DNA of 64,000 bases from Clostridia bacterium (GTDB lineage: Bacteria > Bacillota > Clostridia > Oscillospirales > CAG-272): positions 43,937-107,936 of the forward strand of contig JAFSRI010000003.1 of assembly GCA_017446155.1 (NCBI GenBank), in the 5' to 3' direction. The stretch's first letter is position 1. Every line of letters starts with the position of its first letter. A program made the translations under genes and the position numbers. Shown here in pieces: positions 12,510 through 22,900 of this stretch. The notes below the pieces were generated by a model that worked only from the letters and a program-made list of their open reading frames with translations, was not told the origin of the DNA and searched no databases.

Positions 12510-14498
12510 ATGACAGATTTGATTTTTGCAACTCAAAAGGAACTTGACGCTCTCGTTGAGATGTCAAACAAATACGGTGCCGACGCGGATTACGTTCTTG
12601 CCGGCGGCGGGAACACGTCGTTTAAAACCGGCGACGTGCTTTACGTCAAAGGTTCCGGAACGTCGCTTGCAACAATTAAATCCGAAGGCTTCGTTAAAAT
12701 AAGCCGCGCGGAACTTGAAAAAATTTGGCAGATGACTTTTTCGGATATTGAAGCCGAAAGAGAAGCGCAGGTGCTGGAAGCTATGATGGATTCGCGCCTG
12801 AAAGGCGAAGAAAAGAAGCGCCCGAGCGTGGAAACTCTGCTTCACGATCTGCTTGAACAGAAATATATTCTTCACGTCCATCCGTCGCTTGTAAACGGGG
12901 TGACATGCGCCCGCGACGGAGAGGAGACGGTTAAAAAACTTTTCCCGGAAGCTATTTGGGTTGAATCTACAAAGCCGGGATATATCCTCGCCGCTGCGTG
13001 CAAGAAAAAAGTTGACGAATACAAGGCTCAACACGGGCGTGCTCCGCAGGTGATATTCCTGCAAAACCACGGTATATTCTTTGCCGCCGACAGCACGGAC
13101 GAGATAGACGCGATAGTTGAGCGCACAATGAGCGCGATCAAGGCGCAGGTTAAGATTTTCCCGTGTAAAGACGAGGTCGATCACGACGAAGCGCTGGCGG
13201 AAAAGCTCGCGCCGCAGATAAGAATGATGTACTCGCCCGACGGTGAAGCCGTCGTAAAATATACGGCAAACCATGATATAATCGCATATTCGATGACGGA
13301 AAAGTCGTTTGAGCCGATAAAGGGCAGCTTTTCGCCCGACCATATCGTTTACTGCAAGGCGTCGCCGCTTTACGTTGAAAACAAGGGCGACGATACGATG
13401 GACGAACTCGAAAAGAAATTCAACGAATATAAAGCGGAAAACGGATACGCTCCGAAGATAATATTTGTATCGGGCGTTGGAATGTTCGCGTGCGGCGCGA
13501 CGAAAAAAGAAGCCGACACGGCGACGGAAGTGTTCGAGGACGCAATAAAGATAGCCGATTATTCGGCGTCATTCGGCGGGTATTTGCCGCTCGACGACGA
13601 AATGACGAATTTTATAAAGAACTGGGAAGTTGAAAGTTACAGAGCGAAAGTTGCGCTTTCGTCCGCACCGAAAAAACGCCTTGCGGGCAAGATTTCGATC
13701 GTTACCGGGTCTGCTCAGGGCTTCGGTGCGGGAATCGCGGAAGATATGGTAAAAGAGGGCGCATACGTCGTTATTGCCGACATGAACCTGCCCGGCGCTC
13801 AGGCGATGGCGCAGTCGCTTTGCGAAAAATACGGCAAGGGCGCGGCATACCCCGTGTTCGTCAACGTGACGGATGAAGAATCCGTAAAGAACATGATAAG
13901 ACAGACCGTGCTCGAATACGGCGGGATTGACATTCTTGTAAACAACGCCGGCATCGTTCGCACAGGGTCGCTTGAAGAGATGACAAAGCAGAATTTCGAG
14001 CTTGTGACGTCAATCGACTACACGGCGTTCTTCGTTTGCACAAAATACTCCGTCGTTCCGATGAAGATTCAGAGAAAATACTCACCCGATTATATGGCTG
14101 ACGTCATCGGTATAAACTCAAAATCCGGGCTTGAAGGAAGCAACAAGAATTTCGCATATGCCGGCGCAAAATTCGGCGGAATAGGCCTTACGCAGAGCTT
14201 CGCTCTCGAACTTGCGCCGTATGGTATCAAAGTCAATTCCATCTGCCCCGGAAACTTCCTCGACGGGCCGCTGTGGTCGGACCCCGTCAAAGGGCTTTTC
14301 GTGCAGTATCTCAACGCCGGAAAAGTGCCGGGAGCAAAGACGGTTGCCGACGTGAGAAAATACTACGAAAGCAAAGTGCCGCTTGGACGCGGATGTGTTC
14401 CCGCCGACATTTCAAAGGCGCTTATGTATATTGTGGAGCAAAAATATGAAACAGGTCAGGCTGTTCCCGTGACGGGCGGCCAGACGATGCTCAACTGA
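12510..14498 (+). CDS. Fused class II aldolase / short-chain dehydrogenase
   Basis: A two-domain sugar-phosphate enzyme of the rhamnulose-phosphate-aldolase/SDR fusion type. N-terminal class II aldolase domain (about 1-380) has metal-ligand histidines in HVHPSLVNGVTC and NHGIFFAA. C-terminal SDR domain (about 385-662) has a Rossmann TGSAQGFGAG, NNAG, and the YAGAK (YxxxK) active site. 662 residues. AAGGAG precedes ATG 12510. Between the dehydrogenase and PHP genes, the operon would interconvert and cleave a polyol or deoxy-sugar phosphate; the true substrate cannot be read from sequence. Confidence 0.88.
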   Translation: MTDLIFATQKELDALVEMSNKYGADADYVLAGGGNTSFKTGDVLYVKGSGTSLATIKSEGFVKISRAELEKIWQMTFSDIEAEREAQVLEAMMDSRLKGEEKKRPSVETLLHDLLEQKYILHVHPSLVNGVTCARDGEETVKKLFPEAIWVESTKPGYILAAACKKKVDEYKAQHGRAPQVIFLQNHGIFFAADSTDEIDAIVERTMSAIKAQVKIFPCKDEVDHDEALAEKLAPQIRMMYSPDGEAVVKYTANHDIIAYSMTEKSFEPIKGSFSPDHIVYCKASPLYVENKGDDTMDELEKKFNEYKAENGYAPKIIFVSGVGMFACGATKKEADTATEVFEDAIKIADYSASFGGYLPLDDEMTNFIKNWEVESYRAKVALSSAPKKRLAGKISIVTGSAQGFGAGIAEDMVKEGAYVVIADMNLPGAQAMAQSLCEKYGKGAAYPVFVNVTDEESVKNMIRQTVLEYGGIDILVNNAGIVRTGSLEEMTKQNFELVTSIDYTAFFVCTKYSVVPMKIQRKYSPDYMADVIGINSKSGLEGSNKNFAYAGAKFGGIGLTQSFALELAPYGIKVNSICPGNFLDGPLWSDPVKGLFVQYLNAGKVPGAKTVADVRKYYESKVPLGRGCVPADISKALMYIVEQKYETGQAVPVTGGQTMLN

Positions 14499-14506
14499 GG
14501 TGCGCC

Positions 14507-15799
14507 ATGGATATAAAAAAACTTGTCGATCTTCTCAACGCTCCGCACCGCCAGACGCGCCTTGACGCTTTGGCTGAGATAAAAATGCTGACGGACGCGG
14601 GAATTTTGCCCGAACCCGAGAAAACGGGGCTCGTGAACAATCATATCCACACGATATATTCTTTTTCGCCCTATTCGCCGACAAAAGCGGTTTATATGGC
14701 GTGGCAAAGCGGACTCGCAACGGCGGGAATTATGGATCACGATTCGCTTTCGGGCGCCGACGAATTTCTTGAAGCGGCGGCGCTTGTCGGACTTCCCGCA
14801 ACGGTCGGCATGGAATGCCGCTGTTCGATGAAGAACACTGCGCTTAACGGAAAAAAGATAAACAACCCGGATCAAAACTCGGTGGCGTACGTCGCGCTTC
14901 ACGGCGTTCCGGCGCAGAGTGTAAAACTGCTCAACAATTACTTTGCATATTATCGCTTCCGCCGAAACGAGCGCAACCGCGAGATGTGCAAAAACATCAC
15001 CTCGCTTGTAAGCCGCTACGGGCTTTCGCTCGATTTTGACCGCGACGTAGAGCCGCTCTCCGAGGCGCGCAACGGCGGTTCCGTCACCGAAAGACATATT
15101 TTGTTCGCGCTGACAAAAAAGATAGTGTCGATTTACGACACGCCCGAAAAGGTGATAGATTTTCTTGTCGGCGACATGAAACTTGACATCTCGGAAAAAG
15201 TGAGAAAACAGATCCTCGCCGGAAGAGAAACGCCCGATTTCTACCTATATGACATTTTGGGCGCCTTGAAAAGCAACATGGTTGAAAAATTCTACATACC
15301 GGCATATGCAGAATGTCCGGACGTTTATGAGCTTCAAAAGGTTTGCTCGGCGTGCGGAGCCGTGTTCGCTTATGCGTATCTCGGCGACGTGGGTGATTCT
15401 GTGACAGGCGACAAAAAGGCGCAGAAATTTGAGGACGACTACCTTGATTTGCTGTTTGATGAGCTTGACAGGATCGGATTTGACGCGGTGACGTATATGC
15501 CGAGCCGTAACACCGAGGCGCAGCTGAAACGCGTAATGGCGCTTTGCGAGGCGCACGGACTGTTTCAGATAAGCGGAGAAGACATAAACACACCGAGGCA
15601 GAGCTTCCTTTGCAACGCGATGAAAGATGAGATGTTCAGCCACCTTTCCGACGCCGCATATGCGCTGATCGGTCACGAAAGACACACGACAAAATATAAA
15701 AACGAGGCGATGTTCTCGGACAATATAAAGAAAGAATATCCTGACATTCAGGGAAGAATAGATTTTTATAAAAACCTTGTAAAGAAAACGGAAAAATAA
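14507..15799 (+). CDS. PHP-domain metal-dependent phosphoesterase
   Basis: 430 residues. Metal-binding PHP motifs are visible: NNHIHTIYSFSP (HxH), then GIMDHDSLSGADEF and GMECRC, as in trinuclear-metal phosphoesterases such as histidinol phosphatase. It starts eight bases after the aldolase-SDR stop with GAGGTG as ribosome binding site, so it belongs to the sugar operon and may remove phosphate from an intermediate or side product (inference). The C-terminal 150 residues contain conserved CGAVFAYAYLGDV and SGEDINTPRQ, consistent with a complete PHP barrel. Confidence 0.85.
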   Translation: MDIKKLVDLLNAPHRQTRLDALAEIKMLTDAGILPEPEKTGLVNNHIHTIYSFSPYSPTKAVYMAWQSGLATAGIMDHDSLSGADEFLEAAALVGLPATVGMECRCSMKNTALNGKKINNPDQNSVAYVALHGVPAQSVKLLNNYFAYYRFRRNERNREMCKNITSLVSRYGLSLDFDRDVEPLSEARNGGSVTERHILFALTKKIVSIYDTPEKVIDFLVGDMKLDISEKVRKQILAGRETPDFYLYDILGALKSNMVEKFYIPAYAECPDVYELQKVCSACGAVFAYAYLGDVGDSVTGDKKAQKFEDDYLDLLFDELDRIGFDAVTYMPSRNTEAQLKRVMALCEAHGLFQISGEDINTPRQSFLCNAMKDEMFSHLSDAAYALIGHERHTTKYKNEAMFSDNIKKEYPDIQGRIDFYKNLVKKTEK

Positions 15800-15845
15800 G
15801 CAGAACGCCTACTTTTGTTTGCCTGAAAAGCAAATTTATGTTTTC

Positions 15846-15874
15846 TTGAAAAAACCGAATGTGTAAGATATAAT
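15846..15874 (+). promoter_or_regulatory. Promoter of the phosphoesterase lipoprotein
   Basis: TTGAAA, 17-base spacer, TATAAT; the gene starts 46 bases after the -10. Confidence 0.7.
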
Positions 15875-15919
15875 CAATTTGCGGGTAAAAACCGCACGAT
15901 CTGTTTTACGGAGGTAAGA

Positions 15920-17533
15920 ATGAAAATTAAAAAAATTATATGTGCCGCAATCGCCATGACGATGATAGCGGGCGTGCTTGTTTCTTGCGGAGAAAACGTT
16001 AAGCCCGAAGATACGACGTCGTCGATCATATCGACCGAAACCGCGACCGGTCAAGAGATGACGGACACAGAAAAGAACACCGAAACGGAGGAAACCACTA
16101 CGACTACCACAACAACCACCACGACAACTTTCACCACGGTGATAACGAGAACGGACGGCGTAAAGTATGAAATCGTAAGCGACGGACCGTTTGATCACGA
16201 GAACATAGTGTTCCAGTTCGGCGTTGTAAGCGACACGCATCAGACAGGAAACTCCGACGCGTATTCGACGAAACTCAGAAACGCGTTCAGCACGATAAAG
16301 AAACTCGCGGGCGGAAAGCTCGACGCCGTTCTTTGCGCGGGAGATTTGACCGACAACGCGACGGAAAGTCAGCTCAAACAATATAAACGCAACTTTGAGG
16401 GCGTGTATAATATAGAAGAAGTGCCGATGATATTCTGCTGGGGAAACCACGACGCGCTGACAGTAAATGCGCCGGCTATACAGAATTTCCAAAATTGGTT
16501 TGGCGAAAGTTATTTTACAACGGATACAGACAAAAAAGCGCTTGAAACCGGCAACCGCCATTGCGTTGTCAACGGTTATCACATTCTTGCCGTAATGCCG
16601 GAAACGTTTGCAAGCTACGGCGAGGTGATTCATTCAAAAGAAACGCTTGAATGGCTTGACAAGACACTTAAAGAAATAACCGAAAAAGAGCCCGACAAGC
16701 AAGTGTTTATTCTTTCGCACGCAATGCCGTATGACACATGTTACGGAAGCACGCTGAAAACATACTCAAACGAAACGGGTCTCGGCTGGTACACGAAAGA
16801 TCTGCTCGACGTCGTAGGCAAATATAATCAAGTAGTTACGTTCAGCGGGCATCTTCATTTCCCGCTTAACGACGAAAGAAGCCTTATGCAAACGACGTTT
16901 ACCGCCGTGGGATGCCCCTCGACGCGCTATATGGCGATAGAGAACGGCAACTATCAGAATACGAGATCGGCGACAGTTATGAACGACTGCGAAGAGTATT
17001 CACAGGGACTGCTCGTTTCGATAGATAAAGACGGCAATATGCGCCTTGTAAGAATAGATTTTTACGGCGCGGACACGATAAAGACCGCGTGGGTTGTGCC
17101 GGCAATCAAGGCTGACGGTTCTCATCTTAAAGCGTATGCAAAAGACAGAGCCGACAACCCCGCGCCCTCATTTGACGGAGCAAAAGCGACCGTTTCCGTA
17201 TATCAAAAAACGACAGCCGGCGCGCTTGTTCCCAGCATCACGTTTGACGCGGCGACCGACGACGATCTCGTTCACGATTACATCGTGACGATAGTTAACG
17301 CCGATACCGGCGCGGGTGAAAGAGTGTACAACATTCTCGCTGACTTTTACAAGCATCCGCTGCCCTCTCAAATGGCAAAAACCGTAAACCTTGTGCCAAG
17401 AGTTACGATGAAAGACGATGCGGTTTATAAAGTTACCGTTGTTGCGCGCGACTCTTGGGAGAACAGCGCGGAGCTTGTGTTCTTTATTCAAGCGGATATG
17501 ACAAACGAAACGATAAACATTGTTGAGAGATAA
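15920..17533 (+). CDS. Calcineurin-like metallophosphoesterase lipoprotein
   Basis: Predicted exported phosphoesterase anchored to the outer face of the membrane. 537 residues: lipoprotein signal with lipobox LVSC (Cys 23), an acidic T/E-rich linker including twelve consecutive threonines (about 57-68), then the metallophosphoesterase domain with motifs VVSDTH, CAGDLTDN, CWGNHD, LSHAMP and SGHLH. The C-terminal third (from about residue 410) looks like a beta-sandwich domain (FDAATDDDLVHDYIV). GGAGG lies before ATG 15920. A terminator follows, so it is monocistronic. The natural substrate is unknown. Confidence 0.9.
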   Translation: MKIKKIICAAIAMTMIAGVLVSCGENVKPEDTTSSIISTETATGQEMTDTEKNTETEETTTTTTTTTTTTFTTVITRTDGVKYEIVSDGPFDHENIVFQFGVVSDTHQTGNSDAYSTKLRNAFSTIKKLAGGKLDAVLCAGDLTDNATESQLKQYKRNFEGVYNIEEVPMIFCWGNHDALTVNAPAIQNFQNWFGESYFTTDTDKKALETGNRHCVVNGYHILAVMPETFASYGEVIHSKETLEWLDKTLKEITEKEPDKQVFILSHAMPYDTCYGSTLKTYSNETGLGWYTKDLLDVVGKYNQVVTFSGHLHFPLNDERSLMQTTFTAVGCPSTRYMAIENGNYQNTRSATVMNDCEEYSQGLLVSIDKDGNMRLVRIDFYGADTIKTAWVVPAIKADGSHLKAYAKDRADNPAPSFDGAKATVSVYQKTTAGALVPSITFDAATDDDLVHDYIVTIVNADTGAGERVYNILADFYKHPLPSQMAKTVNLVPRVTMKDDAVYKVTVVARDSWENSAELVFFIQADMTNETINIVER

Positions 17534-17541
17534 CAATGAAT

Positions 17542-17575
17542 GACCGCCGCGTTAAGCGGCGGTCGTTATGTTTTT
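17542..17575 (+). terminator. Terminator of the phosphoesterase gene
   Basis: GACCGCCGC / GCGGCGGTC stem with a five-base loop, then GTTATGTTTTT. Confidence 0.85.
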
Positions 17576-17635
17576 AATGAAAAAATCATTTTGCGTATGA
17601 TAGATTGCGCTATGGCAATAGATTTTTGATGAATG

Positions 17636-17674
17636 AAAAAATATCGCGCCATGAAAGGCGCGATATTCGTTTTT
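17636..17674 (-). terminator. Terminator of the NYN-domain gene
   Basis: AATATCGCGCC / GGCGCGATATT stem (17640-17650 with 17657-17667). T runs on both sides make it usable from both strands, directly after the minus-strand gene. Confidence 0.85.
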
Positions 17675-18439
17675 CTAAGGCTGAGTCCAAAGTCCGTCGC
17701 GTGCGAGAAGTTCCCAGTTCGGTTTGAGTATGTTGATTTTTTTACCCTTTTCTCCCACGGCGGATGCTTTATAAACGTAACCTTCGTTTAACATTTGTTC
17801 AAGCGCGCTTGAAACGGCCTTTTTTTCTATTTTGCCTTTTTGTGAAACGCGCGCGACGATTTTGTCAAATGTTCCGTTCTTTTCAAATTCGCGGTGTACG
17901 GTGAGATAATCGAACGTTTCTACGATCAGTTTGTAGTATGTTTTGTAAATTTCAGTGTCAGAGGGTATCTCTTTATACCACGAGGCGCTGTGTTTAAGTT
18001 GGCTGCTTGTGGCGTTGGTAACTCCGTAAATACCGACTTTCTTGCGGCATTGATTTATTATAAACCGCACGACGGAATTGAAATGTCCGTCACCTGTAAA
18101 AATAATGAATGTGTCGATATCCTTTCCCATCATTGCCCGTTGATAGATATGGTCGAGCATGATGAAATCGGTGAAGTCCTTTTTGTAGTGTTCACTTGGA
18201 TTTTTTGTGTCGATTATAAAGTTTGTAACATCGCGTATCTTTTCAAGTTCCGCGCGCATACCCGGATTTGAAAAATCGGCAAAAATAGATATTTCAACTA
18301 GGTCATATTGTTCCTTTAAACTGTTAGCCCACGCTTTTACGTCAGGCTTCACGGAATATTGCCTTTCCATTGAAATATACCAGTGCTCGAAATCCACAAA
18401 TGCGATGGCACGCGGCAGCGACTGTTTTTTTCTGAACAT
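17675..18439 (-). CDS. NYN-domain (PIN-like) putative ribonuclease, LabA/DUF88 type
   Basis: 254 residues. The N-terminal NYN domain has the acidic residues expected of a PIN-like nuclease: AIAFVDFEHW, then DFTDFIMLDHIYQ and FIIFTGDGHF. The last roughly 80 residues (FEKNGTFDKIVARVSQKG...SALEQMLNEGYV) look like a winged-helix domain. Proteins of this build are thought to act on RNA, but the target is unknown. Start 18439 is chosen for AAAGGAGG; a further upstream in-frame extension to 18493 lies in the promoter. Single gene with its own promoter and terminator. Confidence 0.85.
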   Translation of the reverse strand: MFRKKQSLPRAIAFVDFEHWYISMERQYSVKPDVKAWANSLKEQYDLVEISIFADFSNPGMRAELEKIRDVTNFIIDTKNPSEHYKKDFTDFIMLDHIYQRAMMGKDIDTFIIFTGDGHFNSVVRFIINQCRKKVGIYGVTNATSSQLKHSASWYKEIPSDTEIYKTYYKLIVETFDYLTVHREFEKNGTFDKIVARVSQKGKIEKKAVSSALEQMLNEGYVYKASAVGEKGKKINILKPNWELLARDGLWTQP

Positions 18440-18464
18440 CCGTTTCCTCCTTTCTTCAAAAATC

Positions 18465-18493
18465 ATTTTACAATATTTACCGCCGCTTGTCAA
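18465..18493 (-). promoter_or_regulatory. Promoter of the NYN-domain gene
   Basis: On the minus strand TTGACA (18493-18488), 17-base spacer, TAAAAT (18470-18465). Confidence 0.8.
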
Positions 18494-18691
18494 GAAAAAA
18501 TATAGCTCGGGACGTTTTTTTCATCTCGATTCTTGTTTATCGCTTTTAAGAAATCCACGCTTTTCCGAAAAGGCAAAACATATTTAATGATATGTAGTGC
18601 GAAATAGTATTCGGGTATAGGGGAATATTTTAAAATCATATTGAAATTAAAACAAAATGTCTGTTAATTGATTATGATGTTCCATTATTTC

Positions 18692-18720
18692 TTTACAAAA
18701 AAAGAAATATGTGATATAAT
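18692..18720 (+). promoter_or_regulatory. Promoter of the SDR gene
   Basis: TTTACA, 17-base spacer, TATAAT with the TGTGA extension frequent in this window; 29 bases before ATG 18750. Confidence 0.75.
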
Positions 18721-18749
18721 GGTAAAAAATTCTGTAATGGAGAATTAAA

Positions 18750-19484
18750 ATGAAAAGTGCGGTGATAACGGGGGCCTCGCGCGGAATAGGCAAAGCATGT
18801 GCAATAGAGCTTGCAAGAGCGGGATTTGCCGTTATTATAAACTATAAAACAAATGAAGCCGCGGCAAAAGAAACAAAGCGAGAAATTGAACAAGCGGGCG
18901 GAAGAGCGCAGATTTATCAAGCCGACGTTTGCTCGCCCGACGAGGCGCGCAGGCTTATCTCAAAATGCGTAATGGAGTTCGGCGGGGTTGACGTGCTTGT
19001 AAACAACGCGGGAATCAGTTTATCGAAATTGTTTCTTGACACAGAGCCTGAGGAACTTGCGCGTGTTACGGAGGTAAACTATTTCGGCACGTTTTACGCG
19101 TCACGCGCGGCGGCAAAAGAGATGCTGTCGTCATGCAATGGCGGGAGTATTATCAACATCTCGTCGATGTGGGGCGTCGTCGGCGGCTCGGGCGAGGCGG
19201 CGTATTCGGCGTCAAAGGCCGCTGTGATAGGGCTGACGAGGGCGCTGGCAAAAGAGCTTGCGCCGTCGGGAATACGGGTGAACTGCATCGCCCCCGGGGT
19301 AATAGACACCGACATGAACGCGTGCTATTCGGTGGAGGTGATGGAGGCGCTTAAAGAAAAAACGCCGCTGAACAGGATAGGTTCCGCCGAGGACGTGGCG
19401 CGCGCCGTCAGATTTTTGGCAACGGACGACGCTTCGTTTATCACGGGGCAGGTGTTGACCGTTGACGGCGGTTTTTCGCTGTAA
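18750..19484 (+). CDS. Short-chain dehydrogenase/reductase, FabG-like
   Basis: NAD(P)-dependent oxidoreductase of the classical SDR family, 244 residues. Visible: TGASRGIG cofactor loop, NNAG, catalytic Ser in NISSMWG, YSASK (YxxxK) and the C-terminal GQVLTVDGGF typical of 3-oxoacyl-ACP reductases. It stands alone behind its own promoter and is not next to fatty-acid genes, so the substrate may be something else. TGGAGA lies before ATG 18750. The gene converges on the small minus-strand gene with only one base between the stop codons. Confidence 0.9.
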   Translation: MKSAVITGASRGIGKACAIELARAGFAVIINYKTNEAAAKETKREIEQAGGRAQIYQADVCSPDEARRLISKCVMEFGGVDVLVNNAGISLSKLFLDTEPEELARVTEVNYFGTFYASRAAAKEMLSSCNGGSIINISSMWGVVGGSGEAAYSASKAAVIGLTRALAKELAPSGIRVNCIAPGVIDTDMNACYSVEVMEALKEKTPLNRIGSAEDVARAVRFLATDDASFITGQVLTVDGGFSL

Positions 19485-19485
19485 G

Positions 19486-19809
19486 TCAGCGATAATAGAC
19501 GTAATAGGCGATTATCTTTCTGACTTTTCCGCCGTGTTCAAGGTCGGGGGCGGTGATAATCACCCCTTCAAGCGACAGAAGCTCAGACGCATCCATTTCG
19601 GCAATGTTACAGCGGAAAATCACGTTGTTGTCGGCGGTTATAATAAGCTGACCGTCGCGGACGTTAAAACCGCCGTTTTTGCCGATGACAATGTCTGTAT
19701 CTCCGTCGCGCTCGGTGGCATATTTTAAGCGTTTTTCAACCATGCGCTGTGCCATATTTATTTTGAATGAGAGTTTTTCTTCGGGTTTTTTACGTTTGAA
19801 AAGCGACAT
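19486..19809 (-). CDS. Conserved small protein of unknown function
   Basis: 107 residues starting MSLFKRKKPEEKLSFKINMAQRM; not recognised. A basic N-terminus is followed by a mostly beta-type region (DIVIGKNGGFNVRDGQLIITADN). No signal peptide or membrane segment. AAAGGAGG precedes ATG 19809. It converges with the SDR gene and is divergent from the YfhO-like gene. Confidence 0.7.
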   Translation of the reverse strand: MSLFKRKKPEEKLSFKINMAQRMVEKRLKYATERDGDTDIVIGKNGGFNVRDGQLIITADNNVIFRCNIAEMDASELLSLEGVIITAPDLEHGGKVRKIIAYYVYYR

Positions 19810-19993
19810 ATTTTTCGCCTCCTTTTCAAATATAATACCATAAATCATTCAAGAAATAAAGGTGTCGAGCGGATTTGTCGGAATAAAAAGAAAAGAATGA
19901 AACATTTATCCGTTTTTTGTTTTCAAAGTGAGAAAAAAGACGGGCAAAATCGACATAATAAATAAGGAAAAACAAACACAAAAGAGGTATGAA

Positions 19994-22900
19994 ATGGAAA
20001 GCGAACAAACTTTGATGATACCGAAAAGCAGCTTTGCGGCAAGGCTGTGGGAAAGAGTGAAAAAAAGCGAATATCTTTATCTTGTTGCGGCGTTCTTTTT
20101 GCCGTTTATGATAATGCTTGGCATATACGCCTGCCTTGAAGTGCATCCGTTCGGCAACAATTCGGTGCTGACGCTCGACCTCCAAGCTCAGTATATTTAC
20201 TATTATGAAGAGATAAGGAATTTGCTTGTAAACGGCGGAAGTTGGCTGTATTCATGGAAGAGGACGCTCGGCGGCGAGTTTATGGGCATCGTTGCATATT
20301 ACATGGGAAGCCCGTTCAACGGGTTGCTGGTGCTTTTCCCGAAGGCAAATATCGCCGACGCCGTTATGTTCATTCAAATGTGCAAGATAGGCACAATGGG
20401 CGTAAACTTCGGTTATTATCTCCACAAGACACGTCACCCCGGTGAAATGAGAACGATAGCGTTTTCCGTTATGTATGCTCTTTGCGCATTTTCGACCGTT
20501 CAGACGATAAACCCGATGTGGCTTGACGCAGTAGTATTTTTGCCGATGCTGATACTCGGCGTTGAAAGACTGATAAAACACAAGAGATGCGTGCTGTATA
20601 TCATTTCTTTATCAATAATTTTCGTCTCAAACTACTATATGGGATATATGTGCGGCATATTTACGTTCTTATATTTCTTATATTACTATTTCACCGTTCG
20701 TCCGGAAATAATCGGAAAGTATAAGGTCGATAAGGCGGATTTCGCAATAAAGCGATTTGTTTCAACCTGCGGCTTTAAAACATTTGTAATATTTGCCGTG
20801 GCGACGCTTATCGCACTTGCAATATCCGCGTTTATGCTTTACCCCGCGTGGTATTCGTTACAGTTCGGGAAGGTCGGCTTTACAACGCCGAATTTTGAAC
20901 TTAAACTCCGTTTTGATTTCTTCGACTTGTTCGTTAAGATGCTTGCCGGAAGTTACGATTCGGTAAACGTTTACGGCACGCCGATGGTGTATTGCGGGGT
21001 GTTGACGCTTGTGCTCTTGCCGCTGTTTTATATTTCAAAATCTGTTCCGAAACGCCAGAAAATTGCGGCGACGGGACTGTTGCTTGTACTTTTGGCGAGT
21101 TTCTTTGTTAATACGATAGATCTTGTTTGGCACGGATTTAACGCGCCGAACTGGCTCAATTACAGATATTCATACGTTTTCTCATTCTTTGTGCTGACGC
21201 TCGCATGCGACGCGATGAAAGGCATCTCAAAGATAAAACTGCCATACGTTATAGGCAGCGGGGTAGCGGTAGCGGTTCTTATAATCATAACGCAAAAACT
21301 CGACATTACGTTTAAGCAAGGTGATTCAAAGACGATCTCCCCAAGTGCCGCGGGGTGTATACTTCTTTCGTTTGCGTTCGTTGTTGCATACACGATAATC
21401 GTAACGTTCATTCGCAAGAAAAAAACGAGAGAAGCGGCGGCGTTCGTTTTGGCGGCGTTTGTTTGTGTGGAATGCTTCGTTTCCTCGCTTCTCAGTATTG
21501 ACGCCGTTCACGACGAGGTCGGACTTACCCGCTATTCGGATTATGCCGACAATACGGGAAACGAAGTGTATTCGTCGTATACGGGTTCTATCATACGCAT
21601 AAGGGACGTGGTGGACGAGGTGCTTGACGGCGACGACAGCTTTTACAGAATGGAGAGCATGGTATACCGTAAGCTCGGCGGTGTAAACGAACCTATGGCG
21701 TTCGGTTACAACGGTATTTCACATTCGACATCCACCCTTAACGCCGATATTATCCGCATGATGAACAAGATGGGCTATTCATCGTCATCTCACTGGACAA
21801 AATATATCGGCGGAACACCGGTTTCCGACGCTCTTCTCGGAATAAAATACGTTATTACCGAAAACGATACGCTTGACAATAACATTTATACCGTTGCCGC
21901 GCATGGCAAAGAGGGTTATCAGGTGACGGTGTCTAACGACACGATTTACGCCATGAGAAACACCAAGGCGCTCTCGATAGCATACGGCGTAAGCGAAAGT
22001 GTGCTTAACACCATGGACCGCTCGACATATCTGCCGTATACGTCGGCGCTGGAATTTCAGAATAAGCTTATTCGTTCGATGCTGTCGGAAACTTCGCTTT
22101 CCGGCGACGTGCTGAAAGGTATATCGACAGGAATAGACACGAAAAACTGTACAAGATCGACGTTCTCTCAAACGCATAAATATTACGTAGGAGAGGAAGA
22201 GGTTTCGGTAAACAACAGTTATTACAGCTTTACAAAGACGGGCAGCAACCCGACGGTAATCTTTGACTTTACCGCCCCCGCGTCGGGACCGATATACTTC
22301 CATTTTAACGCCGCAAATTACGGCAAAACCTTTAAGGTATATCTCAACGGATCAAGCTCGCCGCTTTCACTCAACGTCGGCAACCAAAAGGATTATTTCG
22401 GCATAGAAACGTCGTGTATTGTAAAACTCGGAACGTTTGAAAAAGGCGATGAGGTAACGGTTGAACTTGCGATGAACGACGACAACCTGTATCTTTCAAA
22501 AGAATCGAAATACTTCTTCTATTACGTTGATTATTCGCAGCTCAACGAGGCGATCTCGCTTCTCGAAGACGCAGAGATGGAAGTTGAAAAGTTCGGCAAC
22601 GACTATTTGAAGGGCAACATTTATTTGCCCGAAGGGCAGACGTTGATATTTACGACAATACCGTATGACGCGGGCTGGAACGTGTATATCGATGGCAAAA
22701 AAGCCGAAACTGTAAAGGCTATGGATTCGCTGCTTGCCGTAAAATCTACCGAGGGTTATCACGAGATCACGTTCAGATATATGCCGAGAGGATATGTGCT
22801 TTCATTCATTATTTCGGGAATTGCAATCGCCGCGATGATAGCTTATCTTGTGATACTGCTTTTGCAAAGAGCGGGAAAGGTGAAGATACTCAAAAGTGAA

